Part shown: positions 24,887 to 33,889 of the stretch, in pieces
How the letters are laid out: each line of letters starts with the position of its first letter
Position numbering within the stretch: the first letter of the stretch is position 1
Origin: Acidimicrobiales bacterium
GTDB lineage: Bacteria > Actinomycetota > Acidimicrobiia > Acidimicrobiales > GCA-2861595
Assembly (NCBI GenBank): GCA_036262515.1
Contig: DATAIT010000042.1
Location: 1-55,363 of the forward strand
Reading direction: 5' to 3'
DNA: 55,363 nt
Program-made: the position numbers and the translations under genes
The notes under the pieces: generated by a model
Told to the model about the DNA's origin: nothing
Seen by the model: the letters and a program-made list of their open reading frames with translations, nothing else
Databases searched by the model: none

Positions 24887-25395
24887 CGGCCATGCCGCCG
24901 GACCCGACGTCGCCCGAGGAATCTGTGCCCACCGAGCCCGAGGTGCTCGAGATCGCACCGGACGTCACCGGTAGGGGGCCCGTGGAGACGGTGGAGCACC
25001 CGGCCAAGGTGATGCGGATCGCGTCGATGATCAAGCAGCTGCTCGAGGAGGTCCGCCACGCTCCGCTCGACGAGGCCGGCCGGTCGCGTCTCCGGGAGAT
25101 CTACAAGACGTCGGTCGAGGAGCTGGCCGAGGGGATGTCACCCGACCTGCAGGACGAGCTCGCCCGCGTCACCCTGCCCTTCGCCGAGGCCGAGACGCCA
25201 TCCGAGCCGGAGCTGCGGATCGCACAGGCGCAGCTGGTCGGCTGGCTCGACGGCCTTTTCCACGGCATCCAGGCCACCGTGTTCGCCCAGCAGATGGCTG
25301 CCCGCGCCGAGATCGAGCAGGCCCGGCGCGGCCTCCCGCCGGGCGCCGGCGTCGACGGCCCCATCGCAGGCAACCGTCCGCCGGGCTACCTCTAG
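24883..25395 (+). CDS. bpa: Bacterial proteasome activator Bpa/PafE
   Basis: ATP-independent ring-forming activator that docks on the 20S proteasome and opens its gate. 170 aa. The helical core (VMRIASMIKQLLEEVRHAPL, LREIYKTSVEELAEGMSPDL) and the ending PPGYL match the family; the C-terminal GYL corresponds to the GQYL (HbYX-type) docking motif of the mycobacterial protein. It implies that the genome also carries a proteasome core (prcA/prcB), which is not in this window. The ATG at 24883 overlaps the previous stop; an ATG at 24892 is an alternative. Confidence 0.9.
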   Translation: MTAMPPDPTSPEESVPTEPEVLEIAPDVTGRGPVETVEHPAKVMRIASMIKQLLEEVRHAPLDEAGRSRLREIYKTSVEELAEGMSPDLQDELARVTLPFAEAETPSEPELRIAQAQLVGWLDGLFHGIQATVFAQQMAARAEIEQARRGLPPGAGVDGPIAGNRPPGYL

Positions 25396-25496
25396 CTGCC
25401 GGCCGGGCCGCCCGTCGGCCCGCCGGCGTCCGCGGAAGGGCCTTTCCCGGGGCCGGGCCGGCGCGCTACGGTGACGCAAACGACATCGGTGTAACT

Positions 25497-25520
25497 TTGT
25501 CCACAGCCGGCTGTGGACAG
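25497..25520. promoter_or_regulatory. Two inverted DnaA-box-like sites upstream of dnaE
   Basis: TTGTCCACA (25497-25505) and, on the other strand, CTGTCCACA (25512-25520) face each other. The core is a perfect 22-bp palindrome at 25498-25519 with half-site TGTCCACAGCC. TTGTCCACA is the DnaA-box form reported in high-GC actinobacteria. The pair sits 19 bp before the dnaE GTG and downstream of a TACGGT -10-like element, so bound DnaA could block or tune dnaE transcription. That role is inference. Confidence 0.6.
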
Positions 25521-25538
25521 GCTGAGGAAAGGCGGATC

Positions 25539-28500
25539 GTGGCGAGCTCCTTCTCCCACCTCCACGTGCACACCGAGTTCTCCATGCTCGACGGTGCAGC
25601 CCGGGTGAAGGACGTGATCGCCGCCGCCGCCGCCGACGGGCAGCCGGCCATCGGGATCACCGACCACGGCAACATGTACGGCGTCCTCGACTTCTACCGC
25701 GAGGCCCGCGCCGCCGGCATCACGCCGGTGATCGGCACGGAGGCGTACATGGCGGCGGAGAGCCGCCACGAGCGGCCCGTCCGGCGGGGCCGCATGGACG
25801 ACGGGGGCGGCGAGGACGGTGAGGGCGACAAGCTCTACTACCACCTCACGCTGCTGGCCGAGACGACCGATGGCTACAGGAACCTCCTCAAGCTGTCGAG
25901 CGCCGCCTACCTGGAGGGCTACTACTACAAGCCCCGCCTCGACTGGGAGCTCCTGGACCGCTGGCACCACGGCGTCATCGCCACCACGGGCTGCCTGGGC
26001 GGAGTCGTGCTCCAGGCCCTGCTGCGGGGGGACGTGGCCGGCGCAACGGCGCTGGCCGCCCGCCTCCAGGACATCTTCGGCAGGGACAGCCTGTTCGTGG
26101 AGCTCCAGGACCACGGTCTGGCCAAGCAGCACAAGACCAACCCGCAGCTGATCGACATCGCCCGCACCATCGGGGCGCCCCTCCTCGCCACCAACGACAG
26201 CCACTACACGCACCGGGCCGACGCGGTGGCCCACGATGCCCTCCTGTGCGTGCAGACCGGCGCCACGCTGGCCGACGAGAAGCGCTTCCGCTTCGAAGGC
26301 GACGAGCACTACCTCAAGTCGGCGGCCGAGATGCGGACCCTGTTCGCCGAGGTGCCCGACGCCTGCGACAACACCCTGCGCATCGCCGAGCGGGCCCGGG
26401 TCGAGATCGAGTTCGGCAACCCGAGGCTGCCCCGCTTCCCGCTCCCCGAGGCGTTCGCCGACGACGACGCGTACCTCCGGCACATGGCGTACGCCGGCGC
26501 GCGCGAGCGTTACGGCAACGAGCTGCCCGGAGCCGTCGTGGAGCGGCTGGAGCACGAGCTGCGGATCATCTCCGACATGGGCTTCTCGGCCTACTTCCTC
26601 GTCGTGTGGGATCTCATCCGCCACGCCCGTGAGCGGAGCATCCGGGTGGGACCGGGCCGGGGCTCGGCGGCCGGGTGCTGCGTGGCCTACTGCCTGCGCA
26701 TCGTCGACCTCGACCCCATCCGCTACGACCTGCTGTTCGAGCGCTTCCTCAATCCGGGCCGCAAGCAGATGCCCGACATCGACATGGACTTCGACGAGCG
26801 CTACCGCGGCGAGATGATCCGCTACGCGGCCGAGCGCTACGGGTCCGACCACGTGGCCAACGTCGTCACGTTCTCCACCATCAAGGCACGGGCCGCCGTG
26901 CGCGACGCGGCCCGGGTCCTCGGCTACCCCTACATCGTGGGCGACAAGGTCGCCAAGGCCATGCCGCCGCTGATCATGGGCCGCGACACGCCCCTGGCCG
27001 CCTGCCTCGACGAGGTGCCCGGGCACGCCGACGGCTACAAGATGGCGGCCGACCTGCGCACCATGTACGACACCGATCCCGACGCCCGCAAGGTCATCGA
27101 GGTGGCCCGCGGCCTGGAGGGCCTACGCCGCCAGGACGGCATCCACGCCGCCGCCGTGGTCATCACCGACCGGGCGCTCACCGAGTACCTGCCCATCCAG
27201 CGCAAGCCCGACCCGGGCGGGGACCCGGCCGACGCGCCCATCGTGACCCAGTACGAGATGCACGGCGTCGAGGAGCTGGGCCTGCTGAAGATGGACTTCC
27301 TCGGCCTGCGCAACCTGAGCGTGATCGAGCGCGCCCTCGACATCGTGGAGGCGGCCACCGGCACCCGACCCGACATCGACAACGTGCCCCTCGACGACGA
27401 GCGCACGCTGGAGATGCTGCGCCAGGGGCGCTCCATCGGCGTGTTCCAGCTGGAGGGCGGACCCATGCGCGCCCTCATGCGGTCTCTGGCGCCCACCTCC
27501 TTCGACGACGTGGCTGCCCTCGTCGCCCTGTACCGCCCCGGGCCCATGGCGGCCAACATGCACAACGACTTCGCCGATCGCAAGAACGGTCGCAAGCCGG
27601 TGAAGTGCCTCCACCCCGATCTCGAGGAGATGCTGGCCGACACGCACGGCCTGATGATCTACCAGGAGCAGGTGATGCGGGTCGCCCAGCGCTTCGCCGG
27701 CTACTCGCTGGAAGAGGCCGACAACCTCCGCAAGGCGTGCGGCAAGAAGATCCGCGCCCTCATCGCCCTGGAGCGGGAGAAGTTCGTCGCCGGCTGCGAG
27801 GCCAAGGGCTACGGCCAGGAGCTCGGCACCAAGCTGTTCGACGACATCGAGCCCTTCGCCGACTACGCGTTCAACAAGAGCCACTCGTTCGGCTACGGGC
27901 TCGTCGCGTACCAGACGGCCTGGCTCAAGGCCAACCACCCGGTCGCGTACCTCGCCGCACTGCTCACGTCGGTCAAGGACGACAAGGACAAGACGGCCGT
28001 GTACCTGTCGGAGTGCCGGTCGATGGGCATCAAGGTGCTGGTCCCGGACGTCAACGTGTCGTCGTCCGACTTCTGTGCCCTCGACGACGCCATCCCGTTC
28101 GGGCTGTCGGCCATCCGGAACGTGGGGGAGGGCCTGGTCGAGCGCATCGTGACCGAGCGGGAGTCGAGCGGGCCGTTCACCGACTTCTACGACTTCTGCG
28201 AGCGGGTCGATCCCATCGTGCTCAACAAGCGCTCGGTGGAATCGCTCGTCAAGGCAGGGGCGTTCGACTCGCTCGGCCATCCCCGCAAGGGTCTGTGCCA
28301 TGTCTTCGAGCAGATCATCGACCGCACCCTCGCCCGCCGGCGCGAGCGCGAGCTCGGGGTGATGAGCCTGTTCTCGGGGGACCCGGGCGACGGCGCGGCG
28401 TCGGGCGCAGCCGGGTTCGACGACACACGCGTGCCGGTGCCGGACATCGAGTTCGACAAGTCGCAGAAGCTCGCCTTCGAGAAGGAGATGCTCGGGCTGT

Positions 28501-29069
28501 ACATCAGCGACCACCCGCTGCTCGGCGTGGAGGCGGGCCTGCGCCGCCATGCCGACGCCACCATCGCCGAGGTCCGCGACCTGCGCGACGGCGAGATCCG
28601 CTGCGTGGGCGGCGTCATCACCGGCCTGAACCGCAAGTACACCAAAAAGGGCGACCTGATGGCGACCTTCTTCCTGGAGGACCTCGAGTCGGCCATCGAG
28701 TGCTGGGTGTTCCCCCGCACCATGCTCGATTTCGGCTACAAGCTGGAAGACGACGCCATCGTGTGCGTGAAGGGCCGGGTCGACACGCGGGACGACCTCC
28801 CGAAGCTCACCTGCCTCGACGTGCAGCGCCCCGAGCTGTCGGCCACGGGCACGTCGGAGGTCCGGATCCGCCTGCCCCTCCACTCGCTCTCCGAGACGCG
28901 GGTCGACCAGCTCAAGCGGCTGCTGGTCGACCACCCCGGCACGTCGCCGGTGCTGTTGCTGGTGGGCGACAAGGTGCTCCGCCTCACCGACGACTTCCGT
29001 GTCGACGACGGCAACGGTCTCATGGCCGAGATCCGCGTGCTGCTCGGCCCCAACGCCGTCGTGGGGTGA
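25539..29069 (+). CDS. dnaE: DNA polymerase III alpha subunit DnaE1
   Basis: Replicative polymerase (C-family). 1176 aa. The N-terminal PHP domain begins HLHVHTEFSMLDG and has DHGNMYG. The palm has VGPGRGSAAG and the catalytic aspartates in MPDIDMDFDER near residue 412. Thumb and fingers follow, then a helix-hairpin-helix region near FDSLGHPRKG and an OB-fold domain (IRCVGGVITGLNRKY, residues about 1020-1100). The GTG at 25539 follows the purine-rich GAGGAAAGG and gives the usual VASSFSHLHVHT N-terminus; a TTG at 25497 lies within the DnaA-box palindrome and is rejected. No exonuclease motif is seen. Confidence 0.97.
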   Translation: MASSFSHLHVHTEFSMLDGAARVKDVIAAAAADGQPAIGITDHGNMYGVLDFYREARAAGITPVIGTEAYMAAESRHERPVRRGRMDDGGGEDGEGDKLYYHLTLLAETTDGYRNLLKLSSAAYLEGYYYKPRLDWELLDRWHHGVIATTGCLGGVVLQALLRGDVAGATALAARLQDIFGRDSLFVELQDHGLAKQHKTNPQLIDIARTIGAPLLATNDSHYTHRADAVAHDALLCVQTGATLADEKRFRFEGDEHYLKSAAEMRTLFAEVPDACDNTLRIAERARVEIEFGNPRLPRFPLPEAFADDDAYLRHMAYAGARERYGNELPGAVVERLEHELRIISDMGFSAYFLVVWDLIRHARERSIRVGPGRGSAAGCCVAYCLRIVDLDPIRYDLLFERFLNPGRKQMPDIDMDFDERYRGEMIRYAAERYGSDHVANVVTFSTIKARAAVRDAARVLGYPYIVGDKVAKAMPPLIMGRDTPLAACLDEVPGHADGYKMAADLRTMYDTDPDARKVIEVARGLEGLRRQDGIHAAAVVITDRALTEYLPIQRKPDPGGDPADAPIVTQYEMHGVEELGLLKMDFLGLRNLSVIERALDIVEAATGTRPDIDNVPLDDERTLEMLRQGRSIGVFQLEGGPMRALMRSLAPTSFDDVAALVALYRPGPMAANMHNDFADRKNGRKPVKCLHPDLEEMLADTHGLMIYQEQVMRVAQRFAGYSLEEADNLRKACGKKIRALIALEREKFVAGCEAKGYGQELGTKLFDDIEPFADYAFNKSHSFGYGLVAYQTAWLKANHPVAYLAALLTSVKDDKDKTAVYLSECRSMGIKVLVPDVNVSSSDFCALDDAIPFGLSAIRNVGEGLVERIVTERESSGPFTDFYDFCERVDPIVLNKRSVESLVKAGAFDSLGHPRKGLCHVFEQIIDRTLARRRERELGVMSLFSGDPGDGAASGAAGFDDTRVPVPDIEFDKSQKLAFEKEMLGLYISDHPLLGVEAGLRRHADATIAEVRDLRDGEIRCVGGVITGLNRKYTKKGDLMATFFLEDLESAIECWVFPRTMLDFGYKLEDDAIVCVKGRVDTRDDLPKLTCLDVQRPELSATGTSEVRIRLPLHSLSETRVDQLKRLLVDHPGTSPVLLLVGDKVLRLTDDFRVDDGNGLMAEIRVLLGPNAVVG

Positions 29070-29082
29070 GCACCGGGGCGCC

Positions 29083-29098
29083 CACCGCTTCCACGGTG
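29083..29098 (+). terminator. Small hairpin after dnaE
   Basis: CACCG and CGGTG form a 5-bp stem with a 6-nt loop 14 nt after the dnaE stop. Weak and without a T-tract. Confidence 0.25.
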
Positions 29099-29158
29099 TG
29101 GTGGCCGAAGAACTAGGCTGTGCACCGAAACCGAGCTCTCCCGGGAGATTTGGGCAGC

Positions 29159-29833
29159 ATGGCAACGCAGGTCGAGACGAAGGACTGTACGGCGCTCACC
29201 GACGCCGAGATGGGTGAGATGGCCGACATCTGCGCCGACGGCCCGGCCAACTACGACGTGGGGCTGCTCTCCAAGCAGCGCGAGGAGTGGGTGCTCGTCA
29301 CCCAGGTGCGCGACAACGGGAAGTTGTGCGGATTCTCGTTCTGCACGCTCGAGCGCATCGGCGGCACCCCCTGCCTGCTCATCGGCCTGGCATCGGTGAA
29401 GCGGAGCGCGCGGCGCACCACCGTGCTGAAGGCCCTCATGGCCGACCAGTACCGCCGGGCCCTGCTGGCCTTTCCGGACGAGGACGTGCTGATCGGCACC
29501 AAGTTCCTCTACCCGGCGAGCTTCGAGGCGTTCAAGGGCCTCGACGACGTCGTGCCCCGGCCCGGTCACAAGGCCACGGGCGAGGAGCGGGCGTGGGGAC
29601 GGCGCCTGGCCAAGCGGTTCGGTGCCGAAGGCCGCATCGACGACCGGACCTTCCTAGTCAAGGGGGACGGCAACACGTGCGGCGCGCTCGATCACGAAGC
29701 GCTCAAGGAGGGCTCCGTCGATCCCGCCATCGAGGCCTTCTTCGCCACCGCCGACCGCTCCCGGGGCGACTACCTCATCGCCTTCGGTTGGGCCATGGCC
29801 GAGAACTTGGCCGGGGGGAAGATCGGTCGCTGA
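29159..29833 (+). CDS. Uncharacterised protein, possibly GNAT-like
   Basis: 224 aa, not recognised with certainty. The middle (KLCGFSFCTLERIGGTPCLL, then IGLASVKRSARRTTVLKALM) has a strand-strand-basic-loop-helix order that resembles the acetyl-CoA-binding part of GNAT acetyltransferases, but no clear pyrophosphate-binding motif is present. A TAGGCT -10-like element at 29114-29119 predicts transcription from about 29126. The ATG at 29159 is therefore preferred to the GTG at 29120. It is followed by a converging gene. Confidence 0.75.
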   Translation: MATQVETKDCTALTDAEMGEMADICADGPANYDVGLLSKQREEWVLVTQVRDNGKLCGFSFCTLERIGGTPCLLIGLASVKRSARRTTVLKALMADQYRRALLAFPDEDVLIGTKFLYPASFEAFKGLDDVVPRPGHKATGEERAWGRRLAKRFGAEGRIDDRTFLVKGDGNTCGALDHEALKEGSVDPAIEAFFATADRSRGDYLIAFGWAMAENLAGGKIGR

Positions 29834-29877
29834 GCGGGCGTGCACGGACGCCGTCGGACGCGACCGTGCGGCGACGT

Positions 29878-30462
29878 TCAGAGGAGGGCGGCGACGACCT
29901 TGTAGCAATACCCGTGCCGCGGCGCCGAGAGGGCGACGACGAGCCGGCGGGGGGCGCTCGGGCGGGTGGCCAGGGCCCGAGGGGCGACCGGAAGGGCGTG
30001 CATGGCGTTGCGCCAGCGGAACCGGCACTCGGTGCCCGCCACCACCGGGGCGGGTGAGGGCGCCACGACGGCGATCGACGGGCGGGTGCCGTCGAGGGCC
30101 CAGTAGGGCGTGGCCGGACCGGCGATGCCGAGGAGATGCTCGGTGTCGGGGTGGAGGACGGGGCGCAGCAGCCTGTCGGCCCGCCGCCTCGAGACGTGGC
30201 CGACCGGACGGGGCGGCCCCTCGAGGGTGACCTCCTCCGGGCGCACCGGGTCGACGTCGCTCTGGTCGCCGGCCACCCGGGCGGTGGCCGCCACCAGCGG
30301 CATCAGCCCGGTCGCGGGTTCGTCCCAGCGGGCGGTGACGAGGGCCCCAGTGCCGAGGTCCATGGCCGCGCACCACCGCTGCCCGCCGGCGAGTAGGAGC
30401 AACTGCACCTCGTCGCCGGCCAGGGAAGTTCGGCCAGCGATGGTGACGGCCACGGCCACCAT
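29878..30462 (-). CDS. Uncharacterised protein
   Basis: 194 aa with no recognised domain. It begins with ATG at 30462 and is rich in Ala, Val, Pro and Arg. The C-terminal part (WRNAMHALPVAPRALATRP, then a hydrophobic strand and RHGYCYKVVAALL) suggests a mostly beta soluble protein. There is no signal peptide or membrane helix. It is separated by 99 bp from the thioredoxin-domain gene, which is transcribed toward it on the same strand, so it could be the distal gene of that unit. Opposite frames are shadows. Confidence 0.65.
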   Translation of the reverse strand: MVAVAVTIAGRTSLAGDEVQLLLLAGGQRWCAAMDLGTGALVTARWDEPATGLMPLVAATARVAGDQSDVDPVRPEEVTLEGPPRPVGHVSRRRADRLLRPVLHPDTEHLLGIAGPATPYWALDGTRPSIAVVAPSPAPVVAGTECRFRWRNAMHALPVAPRALATRPSAPRRLVVALSAPRHGYCYKVVAALL

Positions 30463-30561
30463 GGTTGCGCCGCGGGAGCCGGCAGTGGTGGATGGTCGGG
30501 ACGACCGTGGCCGTGACGATGCGGTCGCCGACGGGAGCGGCGCTGGGCGGCCGCCGGGCGG

Positions 30562-32535
30562 CTATCCCGCCAGCTGGTCGAGAAGATCTTCGACGGATGC
30601 AGCTGGCAGCCGGCACGCGAAGTCCCGGCACACGTAGGCGGCTCCGGCCGGCCGGCCCTCCCACAGCGGCGAGTCGTACGGCTCTCCCCATGCCAGCACG
30701 GCATTGGGGAGGTACTGGAGCTGCACGGCGTCGACCAGGTCCGGTCGCTTGCCGGCCACCACGACCTCGGTGATCCCGGTGACGGCCATGTCCACCGCAG
30801 CCAGCAGGTGGGTGAAGGCGCCGGGGTGCTGGGCCATCAGGTCGGCCAACCCGGCCTGGATGCCGGACGCCTGCTCGGCGTAGGCCCGATGGCCGGTGAG
30901 GGCGGACAGCCGCAGCAGCGCGACGGCGGCCACCGCGTTGGCGGACGGGGTGGCGCCGTCGAACAGGTCCTTCTGGCGGACGATGAGCTGCTCGGCGTCG
31001 CGGCCCACGGTGAAGAAGCCCGGACCGTCGGCGTCGGCGAACAGGTCGACGAGGGCGTCGGCCGCAGCCCTGGCGCTTTTGATCCAACGGGCCTCACCGG
31101 TGGCCTCCGCCAGCCGCGTGAAGGCGTCCACCAGCCATGCGTGGTCCACGGCGTAGGCCAGGTGCCTGGCACCGCCGTCGCGCTGCCACGAGCGCAGCCA
31201 CCGCCCGTCGTCGCGCCTGCGCAGCGACGAGAGGAGGAAGTCGCCCGTCTGCACGGCCGCGGCCAGCCAGTCGTCGCGCTCGAGGGCGCCGGCCGCCTCG
31301 GCCAGCGCCGACACGAACATCGCGTTCCACTCGGTGAGCACCTTGTCATCGAGCCCCGGGCGCACCCGCTCCTGGCGCTCGTCGAAGAGGCGGCGGCGGG
31401 CGGCCTCCACCTCGGGCGGGCGCACCAGATCGCCACGGACCGGCCGGTGCAGGATGTTGGCGCCTTCGAAGTTCCCGGCCGGGGTGACGCCGTACCAGGC
31501 CACCGCCTCCGGCCCACCTGCGGAGAGCACGTCGTCGTGGCGCCACACGTAGAATTTGCCCTCCTCGCCCTCGGAGTCGGCGTCCTCGGCCGAGTACAGG
31601 CCGCCCTCCGGCGAGCGCAGGTCCCGCAGCACGTAGCCCACCGTCTCCTCGACCACCTGGCGGTAGCGCGGCGCACCGGTGACCTGGAAGGCGCGCAGGT
31701 AGACGCGGACCAGCCCGGCCTGGTCGTAGAGCATCTTCTCGAAGTGGGGCACCATCCAGAAGGCGTCGACCGAGTATCGGCAGAAGCCCCCGCCCACGTG
31801 GTCGTAGATCCCGCCGGAGGCCATGGCGTCGAGCGTGTTCGTCGCCATGGCGAGGGAGTCGGCGCTGCGGTCGCGCCGCCAACTGCGCAGCACCAGCTCC
31901 ACGTTGGTGGGCGTCGGGAACTTGGGCGCGCGCCCGAACCCGCCCCACTCCGCGTCGTATTCGGAGCGCAGGGCGCCGAGCGCGCCGTCGAGGAGGTCGG
32001 CACCGACGGCACGGGTGCCGCTGGCGAGGGCGCCGGAGCGGGTGGCGATCGACGACGTGAGGTGCCCGGCCTGATCGAGAAGCTGCGCACGGCGCTCGGC
32101 CCAGGCGTCGCCGATGGCGCGCAGGAGGTCGACGAAGCCCGGCCGTCCGCCCCATGCCGTCTTCGGGTAATACGTGCCGCCGAAGAAGGGGCGCCCGTCA
32201 GGAGCGAGGAACACCGTCATGGGCCAGCCGCCCTGCCCGCTCATGGCCTGGACCGCCTCCATGTAGACGGCGTCCACGTCGGGCCGCTCCTCGCGGTCGA
32301 CCTTCACGTTGACGAACAGCTGGTTCATCACCGCCGCCACCGCGGGGTCCTCGAACGACTCGTGGGCCATGACGTGGCACCAGTGACAGGCCGAGTACCC
32401 GACGGAGAGGAGGATCGGCTTGTCCTCCACACGAGCTCGCTCGAACGCCTCCCCGCCCCACGGGTACCAGTCCACGGGATTGTCCTTGTGCTGGCGCAGG
32501 TACGGGCTCGACTCCGACCCCAGGCGGTTGGCCAT
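30562..32535 (-). CDS. YyaL/DUF255-type thioredoxin-domain protein
   Basis: 657 aa. The N-terminal thioredoxin-like DUF255 domain begins [20 protein letters not shown], has a CHWC motif at residues 50-53, and continues with [13 protein letters not shown] and [20 protein letters not shown]. The remaining ~480 residues form the alpha/alpha barrel found in this family (human SPATA20, B. subtilis YyaL), resembling N-acylglucosamine 2-epimerases. Biochemical function is not established. The ATG at 32535 is chosen because the family starts here; the open frame continues upstream without meaning. No signal peptide. Confidence 0.9.
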   Translation of the reverse strand: MANRLGSESSPYLRQHKDNPVDWYPWGGEAFERARVEDKPILLSVGYSACHWCHVMAHESFEDPAVAAVMNQLFVNVKVDREERPDVDAVYMEAVQAMSGQGGWPMTVFLAPDGRPFFGGTYYPKTAWGGRPGFVDLLRAIGDAWAERRAQLLDQAGHLTSSIATRSGALASGTRAVGADLLDGALGALRSEYDAEWGGFGRAPKFPTPTNVELVLRSWRRDRSADSLAMATNTLDAMASGGIYDHVGGGFCRYSVDAFWMVPHFEKMLYDQAGLVRVYLRAFQVTGAPRYRQVVEETVGYVLRDLRSPEGGLYSAEDADSEGEEGKFYVWRHDDVLSAGGPEAVAWYGVTPAGNFEGANILHRPVRGDLVRPPEVEAARRRLFDERQERVRPGLDDKVLTEWNAMFVSALAEAAGALERDDWLAAAVQTGDFLLSSLRRRDDGRWLRSWQRDGGARHLAYAVDHAWLVDAFTRLAEATGEARWIKSARAAADALVDLFADADGPGFFTVGRDAEQLIVRQKDLFDGATPSANAVAAVALLRLSALTGHRAYAEQASGIQAGLADLMAQHPGAFTHLLAAVDMAVTGITEVVVAGKRPDLVDAVQLQYLPNAVLAWGEPYDSPLWEGRPAGAAYVCRDFACRLPAASVEDLLDQLAG

Positions 32536-32790
32536 GGGGCAGTCTGCCACTGGTGCGTGAAGAGACCGGACGCCACGTCCCGCCGGTGTCGCACACGGCG
32601 GGATGGCACGGCTTCGCCACCACTGCCCTTCCGCGGCACGGCGGCCGGCTGGGAAATGCCCTCCGCACAAGGTCTCCGGCCAGCGCCGCGACGCTCGGAG
32701 AGACCCACCGGATTCGGTAGGTAGAAACCACCGGATACCGGAGAAGGAAGGTACGCTTTCGCGGGGGTCAGCCTTGAGACGTCGCCGTTC

Positions 32791-33889
32791 GTGTTCGAGG
32801 GCCCGGTGCCACCCGATGCCCTGGCCGGGCGCGAGACCGAGCTGGCCGCCCTGCGGGACCCTGCCGTGCACGGCCGGTTCAGCCTCCTCTTCGGCCCCCG
32901 CCGCTACGGCAAGACCAGTCTGGTGGGCCGCCTGGCCGCCGACGCCGAGCGTGACCGGGAGCTGGCCGTCGTGGTCGCCGACCTGCAGGGCGTCCTCACC
33001 CTCGACGACATCTCCAGGCGCTTGGCCGCCGCCTACCGCGGCCGGGCGCGCTCGGCGGTGGCCGACACCCTGGTGCGAGTCCTGGCCGGGGTGGGCGACG
33101 CCATGTTGCGCACCGCCGGGCGCAGGGCAGGGCTGAGCCTCGGGGACGGGCTGATCCGTCCCGACACCCACCCGCCGGCAGCCGCCCTGGAGGAGCTCCT
33201 CGAGGTGCCCTGGGAAGCGGCAGGGCGCACCGGCGTCCGCATCCTGGTGGTCCTCGACGAGTTCCAGGCCGTCGCCGACGTCCATCGAGCCGACGCCGTC
33301 CTGCGCTCGAAGATCCAGCACCAGCGCGAACGGGTGTCCTACCTGTTCTCCGCTCCGAGCAGGGCGTGCTGTCGGCGCTCTTCTCTGCGCGCGCCGTGCC
33401 GCTGTTCGGCCAGGCCGAGCGCTTCGAGCTCGGGCCGCTGCCCGCCGACGTGGCCGCCGAGTACGTCGCCGGCCGTTTCGAGGAGACCGGTCGCGGAGTG
33501 GGCGGGCCCTGCACCCGCTGGTGGCGCGGCGGCAGGGCCACCCGCAGCGGCTGAACCTGCTGGCCCACCACGTGTGGGGCCTGGTCGGCGACGTCGCGTC
33601 TGCCAGCTCCGACGACTGGCTGGCCGCCCTTCAATCCTGCCTGGCCCACGCCCGACCCGAGTCCGACGCCATCTGGACCACGCTCAACGCCAGCCAGCGA
33701 AAGGTCCTTCGCCTGGTGTCGTGGGGCGAGCCCCTGGCCGGCTCCGCCGCCGGCCGCCTCGGGCTGATCGGGGGGTCGGTGGCGGCGGCGCGCACGGCGC
33801 TGGTGCGCTCCGGGGTGCTCGACGAACATCGCCGTCTGGTGGATCCGCTGCTCGGCATCTGGCTGCGCCGGGCGTATCCCTCCCCCTAG
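32791..33889 (+). pseudogene. AAA-type ATPase gene with two apparent 1-nt frameshifts
   Basis: Three overlapping frames together encode one plausible ~366-aa ATPase. Frame 1 (32791 to about 33352) has the Walker [12 protein letters not shown] near residue 36 and Walker [10 protein letters not shown] near residue 152. The message then continues in a second frame ([20 protein letters not shown]) to about 33505, and in a third ([20 protein letters not shown]) to the stop at 33889, giving a winged-helix-like C-terminus. Each switch equals the loss of one G, at TCC-GCTCC near 33352 and GGCGGGCCC near 33505. Either a sequencing error or a true pseudogene fits. It follows a TACGCT -10-like element and converges on the kinase gene with a 4-nt overlap. 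Confidence 0.8.

Noticed and set aside
32536-33321. Open upstream extension of the thioredoxin-domain gene
   Set aside because: The DUF255 family N-terminus starts at 32535; the extension overlaps the ATPase gene on the other strand and is low complexity.
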